From the NCBI GenBank assembly GCA_964481395.1, contig CAYZYG010000013.1:4010-68009 (forward strand): 64,000 bases of DNA, given 5' to 3'. Made by a program: the position numbers and the translations under genes. This document shows positions 53,631 to 61,240 of the stretch, in pieces. The DNA is from JBFMFH01 sp964481395. GTDB lineage: Bacteria; Acidobacteriota; Vicinamibacteria; Vicinamibacterales; JAKQTR01. Every line of letters begins with the position of its first letter. The first letter of the stretch is position 1. The notes beneath the pieces are model-generated. The model saw only the letters and a program-made list of their open reading frames with translations, was not told the DNA's origin and did not search any database.

Positions 53631-53720
53631 ACCCGAGGCCCGAGTTCGGCCACCAGACCGGCGGCCACTGTCGCGGACCGGCTGATCGAGGGCGATCGCG
53701 TCGCTTCTGTCTGCCGGCGA

Positions 53721-53758
53721 ACGCCCGTCTGTGGGTCATCAATCCCGCAGGCGGGCGT
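53721..53758. terminator. Bidirectional terminator hairpin
   Basis: A 15-bp stem (two T-G pairs) with an 8-base loop sits midway in the 230-bp gap between the convergent NTPase and BNR-repeat genes. No long T-run follows on either side. Confidence 0.65.
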
Positions 53759-53770
53759 CCCTTCCGGATC

Positions 53771-53798
53771 GAATTCTGAATCGCGACTCCCGATTCCC
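53771..53798. repeat. Heptamer array, GAATCGC/GATTCCC type
   Basis: Four 7-base units GAATTCT, GAATCGC, GACTCCC, GATTCCC, just beyond the stop of the BNR-repeat gene. Confidence 0.75.
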
Positions 53799-53803
53799 GG
53801 CGG

Positions 53804-56800
53804 TTATCTGATTCGCGGCTGGTCCTTCAGCGCCGCGTTGATGGCCGCGATGTCGGCCGCCTCGATGGCGGCCAGCTTCTTCTCTGCGTCCGCCGTCTGG
53901 GCCGTGAGTTCCGTCATCCGCAGCTTCTCGCCCTCGTTGGGGGCTTTGAAACCGCGGTTCACATAGCCCGAGACTGACTGAACGTCCTCCCGCAGCCGCG
54001 GGTACTGCCGGTAGCCCAGCCCGGGGAGCGGCCTGGCCAGTTCCTCGTCGCGCCAGCTCTTCAGTCTGTCCATCGCCTGCCTGACCTGCGCCCGGACGGG
54101 TGGGGTCGGTGACGGCTTCCCGAGCGCGCCGTCGAGACCGGTCAACTGCCCGAGCAGATCGTCAACGCGCTCGATGACGGCATTCACACGCTGCTGCACG
54201 GCCAGCATGGCGAACGCCGCATCGATCTGCGCCTGCAGGTCGGCCAGCGAGACTGTCACCTCCGGATCCAGCCGGACCGTCACCGGCGAGGTCAGCTCAC
54301 GCCCGCCGGCGCTGACCTTGACCACGTAGTCGCCGGGCAGGACCGCGGGACCGGACGACCCGAACCCGCCCCGCCCCCGCCCCCCCCCCGGAACGGCGTC
54401 CGTCGCCGGGTCAGGTCTGGCCGCCGGGTTGTCGTGCCGGAGATCCCAGATGAAGCGGTTCACGCCGGCCTGGGCGCGCAGATTGCGGATCGTGCGGACC
54501 GTCTTGCCGGACCTGTCCGTGATGGTGATGGTCAGCGGCTGCCTGGTCGCGTTCCGGAGGTACAGGTTGAGGTACGCGCCCGCCGGCGGGTTCGGCGCGA
54601 TCCAGTCGCGCTCGTTCTGCCGGAACATGCCGGAACTCCCCGCCCAGCGGATGGCCGGACGCACGGGGAACAGGTAGGCTTCCGCCTTCATCGCCGACAC
54701 CAGTTCCTGGAACGGCCCGGCATCGTCGAGGATGTAGATGCCGCGCCCGTGCGTGGCGACGATGATGTCGTTGTCGCGCGGGTGGATCTTGATGTCCCGG
54801 ACCGGCACTGCGGGGATGTTGTTGCGGATGGAGACCCACGTCGCGCCCTGATCCCAGGAGGCGTAGAGCCCGTTCTCGGTTCCGCCGTAGAGGAGGTCCC
54901 GATTCTTCGGGTCCTCCCGGATGACGTGCGACCAGCCCCGCGGCAGCAGGCCGTTCGTGATCTTCGTCCAGCTCTTGCCGTAGTCGACTGTCTTGTAGAA
55001 GTACGGGGCGTAATCGCCGCTCTGCCAGTGGCTGGCTGAGACGTACGCCGTGCCCTTGTCGAAGCGTGACGCGTCGACTGCGTTGATCCAGGCGTTGGGC
55101 TTCACACCGGGTGCGTTCGCAAACGTATTCGTCCAGGTCTTGCCGCCGTCGCGCGTGATCTGGACGTTGCCGTCGTCCGTCCCCACCCAGATGAGATTCG
55201 CGTCGAGCGGCGACGGCGCAATGCTGATGATCGTGCAATGGAACTCGGCCGCCGTGTTGTCCGTCACGATCGGCCCGCCGGATGACTTCTGCTTCTCCTT
55301 GTCGTTCGTCGTGAGGTCGGGGCTGATGACCTCCCATGACTGGCCGTAGTTCGTGGTCTTGAAGAGGACGTTGCCGCCGTAATAGACGGTCTTCGGATCC
55401 TGCGGCGACAGGACGATCGGCGCGTCCCAGTTGAAGCGGTACTTCTGTGGCGCCATCCACTGCCCGCTCGACCCGATGCCCCCCGGGTACGGGTTGATGC
55501 CCCACGACGCGCCGGTCTTTCTGTTGGTAAGGGAAATCACGCCACCCTGGAGGTTGTTGTAGACCAGGTCGGGATCCGCGAGGTCCGGCACGGCGTAGAA
55601 CCCGTCTCCCCCGCCCATGTTCTGCCACGCGCTCTTCGGCGTGCCGGGTGCGCCTGGCGTCTGGCTCGGCCCGCACCATGTGCCGTTGTCCTGCAGTCCG
55701 CCGCACAGGTGGTACGGCACGCGCAGGTCGTAGTCGACGTTGTAGAACTGCGTGAACGGGATGTTGTTCAGGATGTCGAAGGTCGCGCCCGCGTCGTACG
55801 ACACCTGGAATCCGCCGTCGTCTCCGCTCAGGATCCGGTTCGAATTCGTCGGGTCGATCCACATGGCCTGATGGTCGCCGTGCGTGGAGTTCCCGATCCG
55901 GACGAAAGTGCGGCCGCCGTCCTCGGACTTCATGAGCGGGCCCGAGAGTGAGTAGACGGTATTGGGATGCTGCGGGTCGACACGGATGTCGGAATAGTAG
56001 AACGGCCTGAAGTTGGTGTTCGGATCCTTATTGACCATCCGCCAGCTCGCGCCGGCGTCATTCGATCGCCAGACCTCGCCTTCGTCTGTCGTTTCGCTGA
56101 TCACGTAGACGACGGCCGGGTTGCTGCGCGCAACCGCGATCCCGATGCGGTCCATCGGCCCCTTCGGCAGGCCCCGGTTGGCTTCCGGCCCCGAGAGTTT
56201 CTCCCAGGTCGCACCACCGTCCGACGACCTGTAGACGGCCGTCTCGCCGCCGCCAGAATCGAAGTACCAGGCCCAGCGACGGTAGGTGTACATGCCGGCG
56301 TAGACGACGTTGGCGTTGGTCGGGTCGATGTCCACGTCGGAGCAGCCCGTAAGGTCGTTCTTGTAGAGGATCTTGTCCCAGCTCTTGCCGCCGTCGGTGG
56401 TCTTGAAGAGGCCGCGATCCTCGTTCGGCCCCCAGGCGCCGCCCAACACGCACGCGTAGACGACGTCAGGATTGCGCGGATCGATCCGCAGCCGGGCGAT
56501 CTTGTCGGCATTCTTCAGCCCGACGTGGGTCCAGTGCTCGCCCGCGTCGATCGACTTGAACACGCCCTCGCCGAACGACGCGCTGTTCCGGGGATTGCCT
56601 TCACCGGTGGCCACGTAGACCACGCTGGGGTCCGAGGGCGCCAGCGCGATGTCGCCGATCGACACGTTCGGCTGGCCGTCGAAGAGCGCCGTCCACGACA
56701 CGCCGTTGTTGGTGGTTTTGAACACGCCGCCGGCAGCCGCCCCGACATACCAGGTGTTGATGTCCCCGGGAATGCCGGCGATTGCCGAGATGCGCCCCGT

Positions 56801-56953
56801 CTGGGCCGTGGGACCGATGTTGCGCCACGGCAGGGCCCTGAGCGCGTCCGCCGGTAACGACTGGAAGGACTGGGCCGCGACCGGGCCGAGGCCGGCCAGT
56901 GCCAGGCCTGCGCCCAGTGCCACGGCCGCCGCGAACGTACGCCGCTTGCTCAT
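53804..56953 (-). CDS. Large secreted BNR/Asp-box repeat protein (sortilin/VPS10-like propeller)
   Basis: Secreted protein of 1049 residues. A signal peptide (1-27, ending GPVAAQ) leads to a beta-propeller region (about 40-790) with many Asp-box-like motifs: VFKTTNNGVSWTALF, FKTTDGGKSWDKIL, VYRSSDGGATWEKL, QITRDGGKTWTNTF, and YKTVDYGKSWTKI. The C-terminal part (800-1049) has a Gly/Arg-rich linker and a helical domain that is common in Acidobacterial BNR proteins. Sialidase activity is unlikely because the catalytic residues of GH33 are not apparent; a carbohydrate- or protein-binding role is more probable. A run of nine C (54380-54388) lies within the coding sequence. Confidence 0.85.
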   Translation of the reverse strand: MSKRRTFAAAVALGAGLALAGLGPVAAQSFQSLPADALRALPWRNIGPTAQTGRISAIAGIPGDINTWYVGAAAGGVFKTTNNGVSWTALFDGQPNVSIGDIALAPSDPSVVYVATGEGNPRNSASFGEGVFKSIDAGEHWTHVGLKNADKIARLRIDPRNPDVVYACVLGGAWGPNEDRGLFKTTDGGKSWDKILYKNDLTGCSDVDIDPTNANVVYAGMYTYRRWAWYFDSGGGETAVYRSSDGGATWEKLSGPEANRGLPKGPMDRIGIAVARSNPAVVYVISETTDEGEVWRSNDAGASWRMVNKDPNTNFRPFYYSDIRVDPQHPNTVYSLSGPLMKSEDGGRTFVRIGNSTHGDHQAMWIDPTNSNRILSGDDGGFQVSYDAGATFDILNNIPFTQFYNVDYDLRVPYHLCGGLQDNGTWCGPSQTPGAPGTPKSAWQNMGGGDGFYAVPDLADPDLVYNNLQGGVISLTNRKTGASWGINPYPGGIGSSGQWMAPQKYRFNWDAPIVLSPQDPKTVYYGGNVLFKTTNYGQSWEVISPDLTTNDKEKQKSSGGPIVTDNTAAEFHCTIISIAPSPLDANLIWVGTDDGNVQITRDGGKTWTNTFANAPGVKPNAWINAVDASRFDKGTAYVSASHWQSGDYAPYFYKTVDYGKSWTKITNGLLPRGWSHVIREDPKNRDLLYGGTENGLYASWDQGATWVSIRNNIPAVPVRDIKIHPRDNDIIVATHGRGIYILDDAGPFQELVSAMKAEAYLFPVRPAIRWAGSSGMFRQNERDWIAPNPPAGAYLNLYLRNATRQPLTITITDRSGKTVRTIRNLRAQAGVNRFIWDLRHDNPAARPDPATDAVPGGGRGRGGFGSSGPAVLPGDYVVKVSAGGRELTSPVTVRLDPEVTVSLADLQAQIDAAFAMLAVQQRVNAVIERVDDLLGQLTGLDGALGKPSPTPPVRAQVRQAMDRLKSWRDEELARPLPGLGYRQYPRLREDVQSVSGYVNRGFKAPNEGEKLRMTELTAQTADAEKKLAAIEAADIAAINAALKDQPRIR

Positions 56954-57048
56954 GAGTACCTCGCGATGAGCTGGATGTGATGGCGAGCCTCAGCGCCCGC
57001 CGAAGCAGGGGCAGAGTGTAGCACACTGGCGACACGAACCCTGGCCCG

Positions 57049-57076
57049 GGGACTCGGGAGTCGGAATTCGGGAGTC
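57049..57076. repeat. Heptamer array, GGGAGTC type
   Basis: Four 7-base units GGGACTC, GGGAGTC, GGAATTC, GGGAGTC, next to the T-tract of the serC terminator. Confidence 0.85.
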
Positions 57077-57080
57077 GAAC

Positions 57081-57124
57081 AAAAACACGAACGGGGGCCG
57101 GAGTCATCTCCCGCCCCCGTTCGT
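57081..57124 (-). terminator. serC: Intrinsic terminator of the serine operon
   Basis: On the minus strand ACGAACGGGGG pairs perfectly with CCCCCGTTCGT (11 bp), with a partly paired inner loop, followed by GTTTTTG. It begins 30 bases after the serC stop. Confidence 0.9.
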
Positions 57125-57132
57125 CTACTGTC

Positions 57133-57150
57133 TACTGACGATCGTCAGTA
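57133..57150. promoter_or_regulatory. Perfect 18-bp palindrome after serC
   Basis: TACTGACGATCGTCAGTA reads the same on both strands and lies three bases past the serC stop, upstream of the terminator. It may be a protein-binding site or an RNA-processing hairpin; the neighbouring CTACTGT units hint that it grew from a heptamer array. Confidence 0.5.
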
Positions 57151-57153
57151 CCC

Positions 57154-58254
57154 CTACCCGTTCTTTTTCTCGAACTCCTGCATGAACGAGATGAGGGCGT
57201 CGACGCCCGCCTCGGGGAACGCGTTATAGATCGACGCGCGCATGCCGCCCACGGAGCGGTGGCCCTTGAGTCCATCGAGGCCGGCCGCCTTGGCGTCCTT
57301 CGCGAACTTCTCCTCGAGTTCCGCGCTCGGGAGGCGGAAGGTCACGTTCATGAGCGACCGGCACTCCTTCGCCGAATGCCCTTTGTAGAAGCCCGTGCGA
57401 TCGATTTCGGCGTAGAGCTTCGCCGCCTTGCGCTGGTTGATCTCGTGGATGGCCGGGAGCCCGCCGATCGACAGCAGCCACTTCATCACGAGCCCCATGA
57501 TGTAGATCGCGAAGACGGGTGGCGTGTTGTACATCGACCCGTTCTCGGCATGGATGGCGTAGTTGAGCATCGTCGCCAGCTTGGGGTCGTCGATGCGCTT
57601 CTTCAGCCACTCGTCCTTGACGATGACGAGCGCCACGCCGGCCGGCCCGATGTTCTTCTGGGCGCCGGCGTAGATCAAAGCGTGCTTCGTGACGTCGAGC
57701 GGCCGGCTGAACATGTCCGACGAGGTGTCGCACACGAGCGGCACCCCGCCGGTGTCGGGCACGTACTTGAACTCGACGCCGTGGATGGTCTCGTTCGACG
57801 TGAAGGACACGTACGCCGCCTTCGGATCGAGTTTCAGATCGGCCTGGGCCGGCACGGTGGTGAAGTTCCCGGCCTCGCCCGTCCAGGCAATATTGACGCC
57901 GCCGACCTTCTTGGCCTCCTTCACCGCCTTCTTCGACCACGAGCCGGTGACGATGTAGTCGGCCGACCCGTCGGGGGGCAGGAAGTTCAGCGCCACCATC
58001 GAGAACTGCAGGCTGGCGCCTCCTGGCAGGAACAGCACCTTGTAGTCGTCCGGAATGCCGGCAAGCGTGCGGATGTCGGCTTCTGTCTGCTTCGCGCAGG
58101 CATCGAAGAACTTGCCCCGGTGGCTCATCTCGAGGATGGACATGCCCACGCCGGGCATGCTGACCAGATCGCGCTGGGCCTCCTCGAGGACCGGCAGCGG
58201 CAGGACGGCCGGGCCGGCGGCGAAATTGAACACGCGTGGGGTTGCAGTGGACAT
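57154..58254 (-). CDS. serC: Phosphoserine aminotransferase
   Basis: Class V PLP aminotransferase of 366 residues making 3-phosphoserine from 3-phosphohydroxypyruvate. Motifs: RVFNFAAGPAVLPLPVLEEA at the start, GMSILEMSHRGKFF, LFLPGGASLQFSMV, SNETIHGVEF, CDTSSDMFSRPLDV, YAGAQKNIGPAG with the PLP Lys, and GGMRASIYNAFPEAGVDALI. Length and all signatures agree with bacterial SerC. It lies nine bases after serA and ends in a strong terminator, so the unit is DUF1015-serA-serC. Confidence 0.97.
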   Translation of the reverse strand: MSTATPRVFNFAAGPAVLPLPVLEEAQRDLVSMPGVGMSILEMSHRGKFFDACAKQTEADIRTLAGIPDDYKVLFLPGGASLQFSMVALNFLPPDGSADYIVTGSWSKKAVKEAKKVGGVNIAWTGEAGNFTTVPAQADLKLDPKAAYVSFTSNETIHGVEFKYVPDTGGVPLVCDTSSDMFSRPLDVTKHALIYAGAQKNIGPAGVALVIVKDEWLKKRIDDPKLATMLNYAIHAENGSMYNTPPVFAIYIMGLVMKWLLSIGGLPAIHEINQRKAAKLYAEIDRTGFYKGHSAKECRSLMNVTFRLPSAELEEKFAKDAKAAGLDGLKGHRSVGGMRASIYNAFPEAGVDALISFMQEFEKKNG

Positions 58255-58263
58255 GGGATTCTC

Positions 58264-59529
58264 CTAGCTCATCGACACCACGTGCACGTCGAGCACGTTG
58301 CTGTTGCCGGACTTGATGGCCGTCAGCACCTGGCTCGACGGCTCGCCTTCGAGGTTGATGCGCGCGACCGCCGCCTCGGCGTCCGCGAAGATGATGTTCT
58401 CCGTCTCCTGGACGTTGAGGCCCGACTCGCGCAGCCGGTCGAACACGTGCGCCAGCACGCCGGGCTTGTCTTGGTGGCGGACCACCAGCACGTGCGTGGC
58501 CGGCGTACGCTTGCTCAGGTTGATCACGTTCGGAACCCGGCCGGTCTGCATGTAGGTGGTTGCGATGCGGACGGTCTCCGCCGCGATGGCTTCCTGTGCC
58601 TGGTCCGTCGACGCGCCGATGTGGTGGGTGCCGTAGACGTTCGGCAGGCCGACCAGCGAATCCACGAAGTCACCGGACGGCGTCGCCGGTTCCTTGGCGT
58701 ACACGTCGACCGCGACGCGGACGCCGTTGTTCTTCACGGCGTCCTCGAGCGCCTTGTAATCGACGACCTCACCACGGGCGGTGTTGACAAAGAACGATCC
58801 GGGCTTCAGCTTCCCGAGCACGTCGGCGTTCACCAAGCCGCGCGTCTTGTCGTTGAGCGCCAGGTGTACGCTCAGCACGTCGCAGTTGGCCGCCACCTCG
58901 GCCGGCGTGTCGAACACGCGGACGACGGGCTCGATCGGATAGCCGGAAGACGGACGCAGCCGGACGAGCAGGGGCAGGTCGATCGGCAGGCCGTCCCGGC
59001 CAATCTCCACGCCGATCTCGCTCCACACCGCGATGTTCATGCCGAAGGCCTGGGCGCGCTTGGCCATCTCCTGGCCGATGCTGCCGAAGCCCAGCAGCCC
59101 CAGCGTGCGCCCGTAGAGGCCGCGCGCCTTGGAGTACTCCTTCTTGTTCCATTTGCCCGCCCGCAGCTCGGCCACGTTGTCCGGGATGCGCCGGTCGAGC
59201 GAGAGGATGAGCCCGAAGGCCAGTTCCGCCACGGCAATCGAGTTCTTGCCCGGGCAGTTGGAGACGTAGATGCCCCGCTTCGACGCCGCCTTGACGTCGA
59301 TGGTGTCGTAGCCTGCACCAGCCCGCACGACCAGGGCCAGGTTGCTGGCTTCGAGAATCGCTTCCGTCACCTTCGTGGACCGGACGACGAGCACTTCCGC
59401 CTGGCTCGACGCCAGCGCCTCGGCCAGGGCCGCGTCCTTGAGATCCGGTTGGAAGAGCACCTCACAGCCGGCTTCCTTCAGCGCATCGAGTCCACTCTTT
59501 TCGAACTTGTCCGCAATCAGCACTTTCAT
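58264..59529 (-). CDS. serA: D-3-phosphoglycerate dehydrogenase
   Basis: NAD-dependent dehydrogenase of 421 residues for the first step of serine synthesis. The substrate domain begins MKVLIADKFEKSGLDAL; the Rossmann loop is GLLGFGSIGQEMAKRA; catalytic Arg/Glu/His are in VVRAGAGYDTID, VNTARGEVVDY and YGTHHIGASTDQAQ. A C-terminal ACT domain (about 345-421) should bind serine for feedback. An unusual insert (LPIDLPLLVRLRPSSGYPIEP) lies between the Rossmann loop and the next helix. ATG 59529 follows GAGGAGAAGTC; longer frames cross a heptamer array. Confidence 0.95.
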   Translation of the reverse strand: MKVLIADKFEKSGLDALKEAGCEVLFQPDLKDAALAEALASSQAEVLVVRSTKVTEAILEASNLALVVRAGAGYDTIDVKAASKRGIYVSNCPGKNSIAVAELAFGLILSLDRRIPDNVAELRAGKWNKKEYSKARGLYGRTLGLLGFGSIGQEMAKRAQAFGMNIAVWSEIGVEIGRDGLPIDLPLLVRLRPSSGYPIEPVVRVFDTPAEVAANCDVLSVHLALNDKTRGLVNADVLGKLKPGSFFVNTARGEVVDYKALEDAVKNNGVRVAVDVYAKEPATPSGDFVDSLVGLPNVYGTHHIGASTDQAQEAIAAETVRIATTYMQTGRVPNVINLSKRTPATHVLVVRHQDKPGVLAHVFDRLRESGLNVQETENIIFADAEAAVARINLEGEPSSQVLTAIKSGNSNVLDVHVVSMS

Positions 59530-59540
59530 GACTTCTCCTC

Positions 59541-59568
59541 GGGATCCGGGATCCGGGATCCGGGATCC
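59541..59568. repeat. Heptamer array, GGGATCC x4
   Basis: Four exact copies of the 7-mer GGGATCC, 12 bases upstream of the serA start. Confidence 0.93.
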
Positions 59569-59616
59569 GGTGGGCTCCAGGGATCGTCCGACGCGCGGCA
59601 GCGCGCGGGGCTCCCC

Positions 59617-59640
59617 GGTTCCCGGATCCCGGGCCCAGGG
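59617..59640. repeat. Heptamer array, GGATCCC type
   Basis: GGTTCCC, GGATCCC, GGGCCCA, just downstream of the DUF1015 stop. It can pair with the array at 59541-59568. Confidence 0.75.
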
Positions 59641-59644
59641 TCCG

Positions 59645-60862
59645 TCAGATCGTATGAATGACCAGCGCGTCCCGCAGCTTCGGCTCGAACCACGTCGACT
59701 TGGGAGGCATGATTTCACCCGCGTCCGCGATGCCCATCAGATCGGCCACCGTGACCGGGAACATGGAGAACGCAACTGCGGCCTTGCCGCTTCCCACCAG
59801 TGTCTCGAGCTCGCCGGTACCACGGATGCCGCCAACGAAATCGATCCGCTTGTCCGTGCGCACGTCGGCGATCTTCAGCACTGGATCGAGCAGGTGATCC
59901 TGCAGGATGCTGACATCCAGGCGGCTGATGACGTCCGTGCCCGCCTTCGTGCCGACGTCGAGCGTGTACCAGGCTCCGCCCAGGTACATCGCGACCTCGC
60001 CCTTGCGTGCCGGTGCGGCGGGTCCGCCCTCCCGCACCGGGAAGGTCCCCTTGACGGCCGCGAGGAAGGCCTCAGGCGTGAGACCGGCCAGGTCCTTGAC
60101 TACCCGGTTGTACGGCAGGATTTGCGTCTGGTTGTCGGGAAACGCCACGGCCAGGAACCAGTCGGCTTCGACCACGCCATCGGGCCCGGCGTCCCGCGCG
60201 ACGGCCTTGCGCGCGCGGGCGGCGCTGGCCGCCCGGTGATGGCCGTCCGCGATGTACAGGGCCGGCAGCTTGGCGAACCCGGCGACGACGGCGGCCGCCT
60301 CCGCTCCCGTGACCTTCCACAGCGTGTGGGCTACGCCGTCAGGCGCGACGATGTCGTAGAGCGGCGTCGTCGAGGTCACGCGGGCCGCCACGGCATCGAC
60401 CTCGGCCGAGGCCTTGTACGTCAGGAACACCGGTCCGGTCTGCGCTCGCAGCTCGGTGATGTGCCGCGTGCGATCGTCTTCCTTGTCCCGCCGCGTCTTC
60501 TCGTGTTTCTTGATCAGGTCGGCGTCGTATTCGTCGACCGAATAGCACGCCGCCAGCCCCGTCTGCTCGTGCGCGCCCATCCGCAGCTTGTAGAAGTAGA
60601 GCGCCGGCTCTGGCTCGATGACGAACTGCGACCGCATCCGTGTGAAACGGGCTTTCGCCGTCTCGTAGACGAGGTCCGCATAGGGATTGGTGTCCGGCGG
60701 CAGGTCGATCTCCGCCCGCGACACGTGCAGGAAGCTCAGGTCGTTGCTGGCCGCCAGCGCCCGTGCTTCGTCGGTATTGACGACATCGTACGGGACGGAG
60801 GCGATGAGCGACACGAGGGCAGGGTCCGGCCTCAGGGCGCGAAAGGGTCGTATCTTGGCCAT
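59645..60862 (-). CDS. DUF1015 family protein
   Basis: A 405-residue member of DUF1015, usually found beside serA and serC. The N-terminus MAKIRPFRALRPDPALV with VASVPYDVV-like residues and the central YIADGHHRAASAARAR are the family signatures. The DGHHR motif is shared with ParB/SerK-like enzymes, in which the Asp and His pair positions nucleotide and metal, so a kinase or phosphotransfer reaction on serine or phosphoserine is a real possibility. No serB (phosphoserine phosphatase) is in the operon. It is the first gene of the serine unit, 115 bases before serA. Confidence 0.9.
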   Translation of the reverse strand: MAKIRPFRALRPDPALVSLIASVPYDVVNTDEARALAASNDLSFLHVSRAEIDLPPDTNPYADLVYETAKARFTRMRSQFVIEPEPALYFYKLRMGAHEQTGLAACYSVDEYDADLIKKHEKTRRDKEDDRTRHITELRAQTGPVFLTYKASAEVDAVAARVTSTTPLYDIVAPDGVAHTLWKVTGAEAAAVVAGFAKLPALYIADGHHRAASAARARKAVARDAGPDGVVEADWFLAVAFPDNQTQILPYNRVVKDLAGLTPEAFLAAVKGTFPVREGGPAAPARKGEVAMYLGGAWYTLDVGTKAGTDVISRLDVSILQDHLLDPVLKIADVRTDKRIDFVGGIRGTGELETLVGSGKAAVAFSMFPVTVADLMGIADAGEIMPPKSTWFEPKLRDALVIHTI

Positions 60863-61082
60863 CTGGTGGTCCTATCTGCGGCTCCGGGTCCCCACTTGGG
60901 CGCGGCGCCACGGTCGTGCGGGTGGTGATATCTGGTTGCTCATGCTCCGGCTCGATGATGGGCGGTCCGTGACACGGCCGCCCGTCGTTCCGGAACCCGA
61001 CGCGGTCGCCGGAGGCGTGTAGCCCCCAGCGAACCGTACTTCAGCAGGAAGGCGGGGGGAAGTCAAGAGACCAGGCACCCCA

Positions 61083-61117
61083 GGGGACCGGGGACCAGGG
61101 ACCGGGGACCGGGGATC
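61083..61117. repeat. Heptamer array, GGGGACC x5
   Basis: Five 7-base units: GGGGACC, GGGGACC, AGGGACC, GGGGACC, GGGGATC. Confidence 0.93.
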
Positions 61118-61177
61118 GGTTCTGCGACGCAGACGTCCCCATTCGTCCACCGGGAGACACCCAGAGGGTCAGACATC

Positions 61178-61210
61178 AAAATCGGGAGCCATCCTTAGCT
61201 GGCCCCCGAT
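61178..61210 (-). terminator. Intrinsic terminator of the CocE-like gene
   Basis: On the minus strand ATCGGGGGCCA and TGGCTCCCGAT form an 11-bp stem (one G-T) with an 8-base loop, followed by TTTT. It lies 30 bases past the stop at 61241. Confidence 0.85.
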
Positions 61211-61231
61211 CCCAGGTCCCCGGTCCCCGTC
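61204..61231. repeat. Heptamer array, CCCCGGT type
   Basis: CCCCGAT, CCCAGGT, CCCCGGT, CCCCGTC; its first unit is shared with the terminator stem. It is in inverted sense to the array at 61083-61117. Confidence 0.75.
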
Positions 61232-61240
61232 GTGTGGCCG

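Larger units (their letters stand above)
60863..61240. other. 378-bp intergenic region with terminator and two repeat arrays
   Basis: Lies between the CocE gene's stop and the DUF1015 start, both leftward. It holds the CocE terminator (61178-61210) and heptamer arrays at 61083-61117 and 61204-61231. The rest (60863-61080) should contain the serine-operon promoter, but no clear -10/-35 pair, tRNA or known riboswitch was seen. Confidence 0.5.

Noticed and set aside
60863..61240. A serine- or glycine-responsive riboswitch upstream of DUF1015
   Set aside because: No glycine-riboswitch core or other known aptamer pattern could be found by eye; the only structures are a terminator and repeat arrays.
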